From Seohaeicola_A nanhaiensis (GTDB lineage Bacteria > Pseudomonadota > Alphaproteobacteria > Rhodobacterales > Rhodobacteraceae), in the NCBI RefSeq assembly GCF_042654245.1, contig NZ_JBHSGI010000028.1:62001-126000 (forward strand): 64,000 bases of DNA, in the 5' to 3' direction. This document shows, in pieces, positions 40,467 to 48,826 of this stretch. Numbering within the stretch: position 1 is the stretch's first letter; every line of letters starts with the position of its first letter. Below the pieces are notes generated by a model that was not told where the DNA came from, did not search any database, and worked only from the letters and a program-made list of their open reading frames with translations. Made by a program: the position numbers and the translations under genes.

Positions 40467-41362
40467 TACTTGTCCTCCATGATTGGAGACGCATGAAGGG
40501 TCGACGCCACCGCCGTCAGGTCCGCGAAGCTTAAGGGGCGGTCGGGATAGGCCTTGGCGAGGGCTGCAGGATAGAGACGTGTCCGAATATCCGAGTATGT
40601 CCAGGCCGGATGACGATCCCGCGCGCCGGTCAGCCGCGTCAATTCGGCAAGTTGAGGCTGAGCGAGCCCGAGACCGGAAAGGTCCATCTGGAAAAGCTGC
40701 TGGCGCTCGGCATCGCTGGGGCGGGCAAACGTCTCGATAATGGCAGCACGCCGGCGCAGGGCGGGATCGAGTACCGACAGGCGGTTGGTGCAGAGGATCA
40801 CCACAATCCGCCCGCCATACTGCCTGAGATCGTCGATACCCTGGATCAGGGTGTTCACCGCCACCTTGTCCTCATGATGGCTATGATCCTGCGCGCGGGA
40901 CGCCGCCAGGCTGTCGCCTTCGTCGATGATCAGGATCGCGCGCCGGCTTTTGCCGGCCGACTGCGTGACTTTGCGGAAGGCTTCGGCGATCAGGGTGCCC
41001 ATTTCGCCGACCATGCCGTTGCCGCGCACCCGGTTCGACAGCTTGAACAGCATCGAATCCGAACTGCGCGCCTCGGCGACCAGACGATTGGCGATGCATT
41101 CGGCCATCGCCGTCTTACCGGTTCCGACGTCGCCGTGGAAAATCACAAAAGGATATTGCTCGGCGACCAGGTCGCACAGCGCGAGCTTGCCGCCGTGGTG
41201 TTTCCTGTTCCATTCGCCGAGTGCGCCGACGTTCAGCAAGAGACGAAGCTGGTCGTGAACACGGATGTAGCGTTGATCGAAGCCGAGCAGGCTCCTTTCA
41301 CGCTTGGCCAGCGTATCGTTCGGGAGCGCCATCTCGCTGTCAAAAATGCTGGGCTGGCTCAT
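40466..41362 (-). CDS. cap6: CBASS Cap6: TRIP13/Pch2-like AAA+ ATPase
   Basis: The 298-residue ATPase has Walker A FHGDVGTGKTAMAE, Walker B AILIIDEGDSLAASR, sensor 1 IVVILCTNRLSVLDPALRRR and a C-terminal helical lid. In type III CBASS the TRIP13-like protein remodels the HORMA protein and so turns off the CD-NTase. The neighbouring HORMA-like gene, overlapping by 4 bp, supports this specific role over other AAA+ proteins. It is full length and all motifs are intact. Confidence 0.85.
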   Translation of the reverse strand: MSQPSIFDSEMALPNDTLAKRERSLLGFDQRYIRVHDQLRLLLNVGALGEWNRKHHGGKLALCDLVAEQYPFVIFHGDVGTGKTAMAECIANRLVAEARSSDSMLFKLSNRVRGNGMVGEMGTLIAEAFRKVTQSAGKSRRAILIIDEGDSLAASRAQDHSHHEDKVAVNTLIQGIDDLRQYGGRIVVILCTNRLSVLDPALRRRAAIIETFARPSDAERQQLFQMDLSGLGLAQPQLAELTRLTGARDRHPAWTYSDIRTRLYPAALAKAYPDRPLSFADLTAVASTLHASPIMEDK

Positions 41363-41853
41363 GCGGCCCAGTCCCTTCTCTGCATCCCGTAGGTGCTGCT
41401 GACATAATTGCGGCCTCCAGACGAGCTGAGGCTGGAGTGGCTGGTGTCGGCGTAAGATGTGGTCCAGCCGATCTTGAGCTTGCTCCTCATCGCCTCTCGG
41501 GCCGCGTTCGTGTACGCCTTGGTGTAGCTGATCACGATCCGCAGCTCAGCGCCGGCGACGCGCGGCCACAGTACACCGCCGGGACGGCTGGTGCTCAGCG
41601 TTCCTGCGTCGGTATCGACATCGAAGCGAGCGGCTTTTAGTTCGATGCCATGCTGCAACAGAGTCACGTCCACCCACGCGAGGTAGCCCGCCTTGGCAAG
41701 CACTTCGACATCATGGGCGTAATCGGCAGCCTGCTGAGGCGTCCATGCCCCGGTGCTGTCGGCGATCATGGCCAAATCTGCCTTCACGCGCCGAACGACG
41801 TTTTCGATATCGGTTGTCGTATAGGTGGCCGAAGCCGTTCTCGTCTGGCTCAT
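41359..41853 (-). CDS. cap7: CBASS Cap7: bacterial HORMA protein
   Basis: The 164-residue protein reads ATYTTTDIENVVRRVKADLA and MIADSTG, then GYLAWVDVTLLQHGIELKAA, STSRPGGVLWPRVAGAEL and ISYTKAY. It ends SSLSSSGGRNYVSSTYGMQR. This matches the bacterial HORMA proteins that sense phage peptides and activate the CD-NTase. The ATG at 41853 follows the CD-NTase stop by one base; an open frame upstream of it is a shadow. It overlaps cap6 by 4 bp. A single HORMA gene is present rather than two. Confidence 0.8.
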   Translation of the reverse strand: MSQTRTASATYTTTDIENVVRRVKADLAMIADSTGAWTPQQAADYAHDVEVLAKAGYLAWVDVTLLQHGIELKAARFDVDTDAGTLSTSRPGGVLWPRVAGAELRIVISYTKAYTNAAREAMRSKLKIGWTTSYADTSHSSLSSSGGRNYVSSTYGMQRRDWAA

Positions 41854-41854
41854 G

Positions 41855-42799
41855 TCAGTCCTCCACCTTGAAGCCCGGCCCGAAGACCTCTTTCCAGACC
41901 GCATCATCGTCTTCGACCGATGCGAAGTTCATCGTCTCCCAGGCTTCCTGCGCCGCTGCGACGATCTCCTGGCGCTCGGCCTCGGAAATCCGGCTGGTGA
42001 CGTTGTTGAAGCTGTAAACCGGATCAAGGATCACGACCGCGTCGGAGAACGAGCCGAGAGGAAGCGTGTTCTCGGGGAAGCTGATCTGATCTTTTAGGCC
42101 GGATTGCGCGATGTAGAGCAGGAAGTTGCGGAAACGCTGTTCAATGCTGCCCTCCTTGCCCTGTGTGGCGAGCACATGCGCCATGATCAGCTCGATGGCG
42201 AAGGGCTTGAGCGGCTTGATCTCCGCATAATTGCGCCATTTCTTTGCCATCCGAACCAGCGTGCGGAAATCGCCGTCCTGGTTCTTACGGTCACGAACGA
42301 ACTGAATCTGGCAGGGCGCGCAGGTCTGGATTTTCGAGCCGTCGTGGATATCGAACTGCCAGCCATAGCCCGGACGGTCCTCGTCCTCGATCACCGGAAC
42401 GATGTCGACACTCAGGCCTGTCCCTACGAAGGTCACCTTGGCAGCTTTACGTTGAATTTCAAAATCTTCGACTGATTTGTTTGGGTAAATCTGGATCAGC
42501 AGATCATGGATCGTCGTGCTGAGGCTGTCGAGCGTCTCCTTGCTCGCGTCGCGGCCGGAAATGTAGAATACCACATCGACATCAACGGGATCGTGGGTCG
42601 TCTTGCGCAGGATCGTGAACTTGGCGAAGGAGCCAGCCTTTACAACCTTGGTGATCTTGATCTCGGTCTTGTCCTTGACGCTGATGCGCAATGCTTCGAT
42701 CAAGCGATCTACTTGGGCGTGGTAGTCTTTGCGCTTGTCTGCAGGCAGGCGAAGTACATTGCTATCGTAGTAGCGGAGCTCGGTGTTGGTAAGCGCCAT
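41855..42799 (-). CDS. CD-NTase (CBASS cyclic oligonucleotide synthase)
   Basis: The 314-residue protein has the nucleotidyltransferase core: helix with KAGSFAKFTILRK (the GS motif), HDPVDVDVVFYI with the first two acidic residues (DxD), and the third acid in GLSVDIVPVIED. The C-terminal OAS-like helical domain follows (LVRMAKKWRNYAEIKPLKPF). With HORMA and TRIP13-like partners it is a type III system enzyme, probably clade C, which makes cyclic tri-nucleotides in studied cases. The ATG at 42799 with GGAGAAG before it is preferred to the ATG at 42811. It leads a five- or six-gene leftward operon. Confidence 0.85.
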   Translation of the reverse strand: MALTNTELRYYDSNVLRLPADKRKDYHAQVDRLIEALRISVKDKTEIKITKVVKAGSFAKFTILRKTTHDPVDVDVVFYISGRDASKETLDSLSTTIHDLLIQIYPNKSVEDFEIQRKAAKVTFVGTGLSVDIVPVIEDEDRPGYGWQFDIHDGSKIQTCAPCQIQFVRDRKNQDGDFRTLVRMAKKWRNYAEIKPLKPFAIELIMAHVLATQGKEGSIEQRFRNFLLYIAQSGLKDQISFPENTLPLGSFSDAVVILDPVYSFNNVTSRISEAERQEIVAAAQEAWETMNFASVEDDDAVWKEVFGPGFKVED

Positions 42800-42865
42800 G
42801 GTCTTCTCCATTTAGTCTGTCACTGTTCGCCGCGACCAGAAGCCCCTCTACATCGGCTCAGCTCG

Positions 42866-42976
42866 GTTTACAAAAACGTCCTCATCGCCGGACGCAAGGC
42901 CAAGATGGCGGCCGATTTACGCAATTTCAAGAGGTATCAGTTTACAAAAACTCCAATACATAGTATCTATGTAAAC
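42866..42976. promoter_or_regulatory. Divergent CBASS/regulator promoter with GTTTACA half-sites
   Basis: Three half-sites lie between the divergent genes: GTTTACA at 42866-42872 and 42940-42946, and the inverse TGTAAAC at 42970-42976. The last two form a 7-bp inverted repeat with 23 bases between. A rightward -35 TTTACA (42941-42946) and -10 TATCTA (42964-42969) with 17-bp spacing lie within it, so a bound repressor would block the regulator gene. The lone half-site faces the CD-NTase side. The HTH-ImmA protein is the natural candidate to bind. Confidence 0.55.
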
Positions 42977-42998
42977 CGATTACCGCAAGGAGGCAGCC

Positions 42999-44063
42999 AT
43001 GATCGGAAGAAAGCTCAAGGTCGCACGTTCCGCGTCGGGTCTTTCGCTCCGCGCGCTCGCGGATGCGATGGGCGGGATTGTCTCCGCCCAAGCCATTGGG
43101 AAGTATGAGCGAAACGAGGATATGCCTAGTTCGCGTGTCCTGATCGCGCTCGCCAAGGCGCTCCACGTCTCCGAGGAGTACCTCTTGAGCGAGGACGAGC
43201 TTTCGCTCGAAGGCGTGGATTTCCGCAAGAAGGTGGGAACGTCGTCCAAGGAGGAAGCCGCGCTGGAGGCGCGTGCCGTTCATCTGCTCGAGCGCTATCT
43301 GGCCGTGGAGGACTTACTCCATATGCGAAGCGTCGAATGGGAGCAGCCGCGCAGTGCCCCCCACCCGGTCGCCGATGTCCGCGACGCGGAAGATGCCGCC
43401 CGCTCCGTTCGCGAGGATTGGGGCCTCGGAAACGACCCAATACCTCAACTTGCTGAGCTTCTGGAGGAGCGCGGGATCAAGGTGCTCTCGCTCGACCTCG
43501 ATAGTGTCGATGGCCTCGCCGCCAAGGTGCGGCGCAAGGAGCGCGATGCCGCCCGTGTCATCGTCATCAAGCGGAGCACGTGGTCCGAACGCAAAAGGTT
43601 CAACCTGGCACATGAACTCGGCCACATGATCATCGCACCTTCAGGTGGGGTCGATGAGGAGAAGGCTGCACACCGGTTCGCCGGTGCCTTCCTGATGCCG
43701 GCCGACGTCCTGCGTGCGGAAATCGGTGCTCATCGGTCATCGATCAGCATTGGAGAACTGGTCGCCCTGAAAAAACGCTTCGGCGTGAGCATTCAGGCTC
43801 TCGCTTACCGCTGCAAGGATCTTGGCATTATTAGTCAGCCGGCATGTGCGCGGCTGTTCAAGATATTTGCCGAGCGCGGATGGCGCGCGGCGCCCTATGA
43901 GGAACCGGAGAGCTTGGCCCCTGATGTGGAGGAGCCGCGGCGTTTCGAGAGGCTTTGCTACCGCGCGCTCGCTGAAGGTGTCATTGGAGAATCTCGCGCC
44001 GCCGAACTTCTCGGCATTTCCGTGCGGGAACTCGACAAGCGACTGGATCAGGTGGCGGTTTGA
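42999..44063 (+). CDS. HTH (XRE) plus ImmA/IrrE metallopeptidase regulator
   Basis: Residues 1-65 are a Cro/C1-type helix-turn-helix (GLSLRALADAMGGIVSAQAI, then GKYERNE). Residues about 140-260 are an M78 peptidase domain with an intact zinc motif FNLAHELGHMII and the downstream EEKAAHRFAGAFLMP helix supplying the third ligand. The C-terminal 60 residues form a second helix-turn-helix-like unit (GVIGESRAAELLGISVRELD). Such one-protein sensors release repression after self- or partner cleavage on DNA damage or nucleotide signals. Its divergence from the CBASS operon suggests it controls that operon, and it also heads the PIN toxin gene. Confidence 0.85.
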   Translation: MIGRKLKVARSASGLSLRALADAMGGIVSAQAIGKYERNEDMPSSRVLIALAKALHVSEEYLLSEDELSLEGVDFRKKVGTSSKEEAALEARAVHLLERYLAVEDLLHMRSVEWEQPRSAPHPVADVRDAEDAARSVREDWGLGNDPIPQLAELLEERGIKVLSLDLDSVDGLAAKVRRKERDAARVIVIKRSTWSERKRFNLAHELGHMIIAPSGGVDEEKAAHRFAGAFLMPADVLRAEIGAHRSSISIGELVALKKRFGVSIQALAYRCKDLGIISQPACARLFKIFAERGWRAAPYEEPESLAPDVEEPRRFERLCYRALAEGVIGESRAAELLGISVRELDKRLDQVAV

Positions 44064-44066
44064 CCT

Positions 44067-44567
44067 GTGCCCATTCTCGTTTCGGATACATCGGTCCTGA
44101 TTGACCTCGAAAGGGCGACCCTGCTTGAGGAGATGTTCCTTCTGCCGTTCGAGTTTGCCGTGCCTGACCTGCTCTATGACAGGGAACTTGCCGGTGAACT
44201 CGGCGACAGGCTGATCTAACTTGGCTTGCGGATAGAGGAGCTCACACCTGTCGAGTTGCGGCGCGCGACCGCCGTAAACCGCCAGCATAGGCGGCTCTCG
44301 GTTCCCGATACCTTCGCGTTTGCCATCGCTGAGTCGCGGGAATGGGGGTTATTGACTGGTGACGGCACGCTCCGCGAACTGGCTATCGCCGAGCAAATCG
44401 ACATGCACGGTGTCATCTGGCTGTTCGATCAACTCGCCGACGGAAATCATGTAGCCTTCGATCGCTTGCATCGGGGCCTGAGCGACCTATTCGCTCATCC
44501 AAGGTGCCGACTGCCCGCAAATGAAGTTCGAAGACGTCTAATGCGGTTCGAAATGCAGTGCGACTGA
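44067..44567 (+). pseudogene. PIN-domain toxin gene split by an in-frame TAA
   Basis: A GTG at 44067, three bases after the regulator stop, opens PILVSDTSVLIDLERATLLE, a PIN start with its first aspartate. It runs to VPDLLYDRELAGELGDRLI and meets TAA at 44217-44219. The same frame continues LGLRIEELTPVELRRA and VPDTFAFAIAES, then LLTGDGTLRELA with the further PIN acidic residues, to a stop at 44567. One base change restores a full VapC/PIN-like protein of about 166 residues. It is either a recent pseudogene, a suppressed toxin or a sequencing error. The ImmA regulator plus PIN order resembles known TA-like pairs. Confidence 0.75.
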
Positions 44568-44771
44568 TAAAGGCATTCTTGGCCGAAGTTCTGAAACTCG
44601 CTGTCGGAACGCCTAAACCGGTCATTCGGGACGACCGCAGCGAATTCACACTTTCCGCCCATTCTTACCAATCGCCTTCGCAGGCGCGGCGCGCTTTGGG
44701 CAATTGCAAGGAGTGAATGGCTTTCTTTCTGCTCGCGCAACGTGTCGAGGAGTTCTAGAAATGTCCCAGAC
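44568..44771. other. Gap between defence island and virB cluster, no gene seen
   Basis: About 200 bases between the convergent PIN remnant and virB6. No gene, tRNA or clear terminator was found. It is the right-hand edge of the variable island inserted between virD4 and the virB operon. Confidence 0.4.
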
Positions 44772-45851
44772 CTATCGTCGTCCCAGCCTGCTCAGCCGTG
44801 CCAGTTGCGCAAGCATACGGGCGCCGGTGCCGGATGAGTTGCCGGAACGTGCTGCCGGCGCGCCGCCCGCGGCGTTCGGGCGGGTCGGGAGCGCCTGGAC
44901 GCCAAAAAACTGCCGCGCCCGAAGCGCGGCATACTCGGCGCCGGTCGCGCCTCCGATGGCATATCGGTTGTAAAGCTGCTGACTTCCTGCCAAGCCCCGG
45001 GCGAAAGCATAGCTCCCGCCAAAGCCCGCCGAAAGCGCCGGCATCATGATGTTTCCGGAGACCGACCGGACGATGAAGGGCGTGGCGATGATGAACCCCT
45101 TGGCCATGAGCACCATCATGAAGAAGGGCAGGAGGGCGCCGATGTTCGAAGCCCCCTCCGGGTCACCGAGTTCGGCGAGCAGCGCGCGCGAGACCCCGGT
45201 GATCGTCGCGAAGACGCCGGCGATGACGATGGGGTAGATCGCGAAGGAGATCAGGGCAGAAAGCCAGCGCGCGAAATAATCCTTGGTCACCTCGAAGAGC
45301 GTGAGGAAGATCATCACCGGCGCGATCCCGATCAGAAGCGTGATCATGAGCCTGGACGCGACGACGATGAAGGCTGCCAGCCCTCCGAGGATCGAGAGCA
45401 GGAGAACGCCGAGCGTGTCGAGAAGCGCGCCGGCCATCCAGTTGAGTTCGGACCCAGCGGCGTTCAGGTAATCCCCGAGCGCCGCAATGAGCTGATCGAA
45501 CTCCTCGGCAAAGGTCCCCGACGGTCCGGGCGTGCCGCCGCCGACCGACGCGACCAGCGATCCTGCAATACTGTCGATCCCGCTCAGGATGGCCGATGCG
45601 AGGGCGTTGAACTGGACCCAGTTGGTCGCGAATACTCCGATCAGGCCGATTTTCACGGCGAGCCAGAAGGCGGTCCGGCCATCCATGGATCGGTACTGGT
45701 AGATCATGTTGAGACAGACGAGGATGACCACGAGCGTCGTTCCGAGAACCAGCAACGTACCGACCGTGGCGGCCACCGCGCCGAACTGGGTCTCGGCCGC
45801 CGAGTCCAGATAGCCTTCGGCCGTTTTCACGAAATACGTGACGACGCTCAT
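44772..45851 (-). CDS. virB6: VirB6-type inner-membrane channel protein
   Basis: The 359-residue protein has at least six hydrophobic segments, including GTLLVLGTTLVVILVCLNMI, LLLSILGGLAAFIVVASRLM and ISFAIYPIVIAGVFATITGV. A central periplasmic-like loop is rich in Gly/Ser. It carries the conserved VirB6 tryptophan region (FARWLSALISFAIYP). The C-terminal 60 residues are Ala/Gly/Arg rich. VirB6 forms part of the DNA channel at the inner membrane. It is the last gene of the leftward operon, 6 bp after the secreted-protein gene, which differs from the usual B5-B6 order. Confidence 0.88.
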   Translation of the reverse strand: MSVVTYFVKTAEGYLDSAAETQFGAVAATVGTLLVLGTTLVVILVCLNMIYQYRSMDGRTAFWLAVKIGLIGVFATNWVQFNALASAILSGIDSIAGSLVASVGGGTPGPSGTFAEEFDQLIAALGDYLNAAGSELNWMAGALLDTLGVLLLSILGGLAAFIVVASRLMITLLIGIAPVMIFLTLFEVTKDYFARWLSALISFAIYPIVIAGVFATITGVSRALLAELGDPEGASNIGALLPFFMMVLMAKGFIIATPFIVRSVSGNIMMPALSAGFGGSYAFARGLAGSQQLYNRYAIGGATGAEYAALRARQFFGVQALPTRPNAAGGAPAARSGNSSGTGARMLAQLARLSRLGRR

Positions 45852-45857
45852 GACCCG

Positions 45858-46262
45858 CTACCAGTTGCCGGCCGCTTCGCAAATCGGCATGGCCTGCTTC
45901 CGGAGTTCGTTTGCCTGTAGTCGGAAGTGTGACGTCGCCTCGACCACGCCCCAATAGTCCGCCGTGGAATACCGCTCAAAGTAGACCGCTTCTGCGGCCT
46001 CCCAGGACGGATACCGGGTGGCGCATGCGCAGCTCTGCGCGTCGACGATGCGTCCCATGCTCTGAAACCGGTAGATTTGCTGGACCAGGAGCCGCTTGTA
46101 GGCGTCGCGCGCCTCGGTGTTTCGCATCCACTCCGGCTCGGACGGCTGTTCAGGGCAGACATCGGGTTGATTGTCGAGCGTCGGGACCAGGTTGCGCTCG
46201 GCCGTTGCTATGGTGCCCGACAAAAGAAGGAATGAGCAGACGATAGCGGTCGCGCGTGTCAT
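45858..46262 (-). CDS. Secreted transfer-region protein, function unknown
   Basis: The 134-residue product has a signal peptide (MTRATAIVCSFLLLSGTIATA) and a mature helical domain with cysteines at QPDVCPEQPSE, SCACATRYPSW and MPICEA that could form disulfides. It overlaps the DUF4177-like gene by 4 bp and lies just upstream of virB6. It is a periplasmic protein of the transfer operon, perhaps an assembly or entry-exclusion factor. The protein at 56416 has a similar size and layout but is not obviously related. Confidence 0.7.
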   Translation of the reverse strand: MTRATAIVCSFLLLSGTIATAERNLVPTLDNQPDVCPEQPSEPEWMRNTEARDAYKRLLVQQIYRFQSMGRIVDAQSCACATRYPSWEAAEAVYFERYSTADYWGVVEATSHFRLQANELRKQAMPICEAAGNW

Positions 46263-46450
46263 GTCGCCGCCTCCGTCGGCCGGTCCGCGACCTCACGCTT
46301 GAGGAATGCGGTATAGCCATAGTCGCCCGCCTCGGCGGAGATCACCTCCCAGCCTTCGGCGCCCCGTTCGTTCAGTGCGCGCCGCATCTCTTCATAGTCC
46401 TTCTGCTTCTTCACCTTGCAGAACAGGATGTCGTACTCAAACCGCTTCAT
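46259..46450 (-). CDS. DUF4177-like small protein
   Basis: This 63-residue protein reads MKRFEYDILFCKVKKQKDYE, then ALNERGAEGWEVISAEAG and YTAFLKREV. The strand-helix-strand with GWE is the DUF4177 pattern. It overlaps virB11 and the next gene by 4 bp each, so it is co-translated within the virB operon. Its role in transfer is unknown. Confidence 0.75.
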   Translation of the reverse strand: MKRFEYDILFCKVKKQKDYEEMRRALNERGAEGWEVISAEAGDYGYTAFLKREVADRPTEAAT

Positions 46451-47436
46451 GCCTTTTTCCTTTCCTGCAATTCTGTTCCGGGAAGATAGAATTCGGTGAT
46501 GCCGCGGACGCCGTCCTCGCGGCCGGCCTGTATGATCACGTCGATTGAGCTCTCGATGTACTGGACCATGTCCTGGTAGGTCATGGGGATCTCTGTTTTG
46601 AGCGCGGCGATGGCGAGACGCTGGACGGCGAGTTGCGGGGTCTCGGCGTGGAGCGTTGTCATCGAGCCGCCATGGCCGGTGTTGATCGCCTCGAGGAAGG
46701 TCATGGCCTCCTTGCCGCGCACTTCGCCAAGGATGATGCGGTCGGGTCGCATGCGGAGCGTCGCGGTCAGGAGCACATCGGCGGATTGGAACTCCGCGTC
46801 CCGATTGGCGATCAGGGTGACGGCATTGGGTTGGGCGGGCAGCAGTTCGGCCGCCTCTTCGATGGTGACAATCCGCTCCTCGTCCGGAACGTAGGAAAGG
46901 ATCTTGCGCGCCGCTACGGTCTTTCCGGTCGACGTGCCACCGGAGACGATCATGTTGAGCTTGTTCGCGACGCAGAAACGGACGGCCTCGGAGATATCAC
47001 CGGCCGTCACGACCTCGCGCAAGGCACGGTTTTTCTCCTGGCGCAGCTCTTCGAGCTTGCGTTCCTCGCCGTAGAGGAAGCGGAGCTCGACCCGATCGAG
47101 CGGCAGGCTCGAGAAGAAGCGCAGCGAAATCGACATGCCTGAAAGGACGGCGGGCGGGGTCACGACCTGGGCACGGATGGGCCTGTTTCGATAGGTGATC
47201 GAGACCGAGACGATGGGCTTGTCCTTGCTCATCGCCGTATTTGCGGAGGAGGCGATCTGGTTGCCCAGGTCACGCACCTCGGTGATCGAGAGGCGCTGGT
47301 CCAATCCCCGCATGAAGTGATCGCCCTGGAATTCTCCCCAGCAGGTGCCATCCGGATTGATGCAGATCTCGATTACGTCGTCGCGGGCGGCGTCCGGAAG
47401 CTTGTCGAGCGAAGTCTGCAGATAGGACAGGGTCAC
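46447..47436 (-). CDS. virB11: VirB11 secretion ATPase
   Basis: This 329-residue hexameric ATPase has Walker A MIVSGGTSTGKTVAARKIL, an Asp box IVTIEEAAEL, Walker B ATLRMRPDRIILGEVRGKEA and the His box NTGHGGSMTTLHAE. It powers pilus assembly and DNA transfer at the base of the channel. A GTG at 47436, with GGAG nine bases upstream and just after the virB10 stop, was preferred to an upstream frame inside virB10. It is full length with no lost motif. Confidence 0.9.
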   Translation of the reverse strand: MTLSYLQTSLDKLPDAARDDVIEICINPDGTCWGEFQGDHFMRGLDQRLSITEVRDLGNQIASSANTAMSKDKPIVSVSITYRNRPIRAQVVTPPAVLSGMSISLRFFSSLPLDRVELRFLYGEERKLEELRQEKNRALREVVTAGDISEAVRFCVANKLNMIVSGGTSTGKTVAARKILSYVPDEERIVTIEEAAELLPAQPNAVTLIANRDAEFQSADVLLTATLRMRPDRIILGEVRGKEAMTFLEAINTGHGGSMTTLHAETPQLAVQRLAIAALKTEIPMTYQDMVQYIESSIDVIIQAGREDGVRGITEFYLPGTELQERKKA

Positions 47437-47437
47437 C

Positions 47438-48826
47438 TCAGAAGATCTCCAGATCGCGGTCGACCATGACTGTGACGCGGGCGCCTTGGTCGACATAGAT
47501 GACGGGGCCGATGGAGAGGTATTCGCCGATCACGGAATCGGTGGCATCCGCCAGGTCGTCGCCAACGTCTTCGAGCACGTCTGCCGCGGTTTCATCTTCG
47601 ACCTGAGACGCCGCCGCGCTTGGCGCAGCCGAGATGATGGAAATCAGCGCGGCGGAGCCGAAGCGTTCATCGAAACGGGTATCGACGAAGCCGGTGACAC
47701 CGGAACGACCCAACTCGTCTCCTCCCAAAGAACTGATCTGAACGGTCTGGTTGTTTGGCAGGATGATCCGATCCCAGGCGATGGTCACACGCTTCTGTGC
47801 GATCTCGATCCCGGAACGATACCGCCCTATGAGGCGCGAACCGCGTGGGATCAAAAGCCGCGCGCCGTCATAGCTGAAAACATCTTCGGAGATGATGGCG
47901 CGTGTCTGACCGGGGAGCGAGCTGTCGAGCGCGGTCTCCATCACGGCCTGGATCATCGTGCCCTGGATGACGGTGTTCGAGGGGTTGGCGATCACCTCGG
48001 CTTGCGTGACCGTGCTCGGTAGCGCACCGTTCAGAACGAAATCCGTCTCCTCGCCAAATCTGCGTTCTGTGAGGGCGGTTTCACCCGCGTTGGCACCGCC
48101 GTTGCCGCCGAAGGCAACAACCGGTGATGCGATCCGCCGTTCCTGAAACGCATGTTCCTCCTCGGCCCGCCGTTGCAGATCCGCCAGGCGCCGCGCCTCT
48201 TCCTCACTCCGGAGCCGTTCTTCTTCTCTGGCGCGGAGTTCTTCGTCAGTGGGGCCGAGAGGGGCGGGCACCGGTTTGTTGACTTCGAGCAGTGCAAGGT
48301 CCAGATCCATCCGCATTTGCTGGAGTTCGCGGTCTCGCGCGACGAGCTCCTCTTGAAATAGCTTCTGGGCGTTCTCCGACGCCGCCTGCAATGTCGCGAT
48401 CTGGGCGGTAAGCGCCTCGATCGCCTCGGCCGCGGCGCTGTCACCTTCGACGACAGGTTCCGGGGCGATTTTCAGTTCCTCGATCTGCGCCTGCAGCGCC
48501 TCGATTTGTGCGAGGAGCTCGGCATTAGGCTTGGCCGGTTCAGGTTCTACGAGGACGATTTCCGGTTCGGGGGCAGGGGGCGGGACAAACGGCTCGATCT
48601 CTCCGAACCCGTCACCTTCGGTTTGGAACTCGTCGGGGGTCGCCGTCGGCAGAGCGATCTCTTCTTTGCTGCCTGAAAACAGATAGAGCACCGCCCCGCC
48701 GGCAAGAATAAGTCCCATCATCAGAAGGGCGAGGAGGGGGGATCGTCGCTTCGTGCCGTGGTGCCGGCTGCTTCGCTCGAGGGCGGCCAGACGCTTTTCG
48801 AGATCGGGGTTTGGAGTGTCGCTCAT
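47438..48826 (-). CDS. virB10: VirB10 core-complex scaffold
   Basis: The 462-residue protein has a short cytoplasmic N-terminus and one membrane segment (SPLLALLMMGLILAGGAVLY). A long periplasmic Pro/Glu-rich and coiled-coil region follows, with EEERLRSEEEARRLADLQRR among others. Its C-terminal VirB10/TrbI beta-barrel has VIQGTMIQAVMETALDSSLP, then LIPRGSRLIGRYRSGIEIAQ and SLGGDELGRSGVTGFVDTRF. It spans both membranes and gates the channel. The ATG at 48826 overlaps the virB9 stop (TAATG). Confidence 0.92.
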   Translation of the reverse strand: MSDTPNPDLEKRLAALERSSRHHGTKRRSPLLALLMMGLILAGGAVLYLFSGSKEEIALPTATPDEFQTEGDGFGEIEPFVPPPAPEPEIVLVEPEPAKPNAELLAQIEALQAQIEELKIAPEPVVEGDSAAAEAIEALTAQIATLQAASENAQKLFQEELVARDRELQQMRMDLDLALLEVNKPVPAPLGPTDEELRAREEERLRSEEEARRLADLQRRAEEEHAFQERRIASPVVAFGGNGGANAGETALTERRFGEETDFVLNGALPSTVTQAEVIANPSNTVIQGTMIQAVMETALDSSLPGQTRAIISEDVFSYDGARLLIPRGSRLIGRYRSGIEIAQKRVTIAWDRIILPNNQTVQISSLGGDELGRSGVTGFVDTRFDERFGSAALISIISAAPSAAASQVEDETAADVLEDVGDDLADATDSVIGEYLSIGPVIYVDQGARVTVMVDRDLEIF

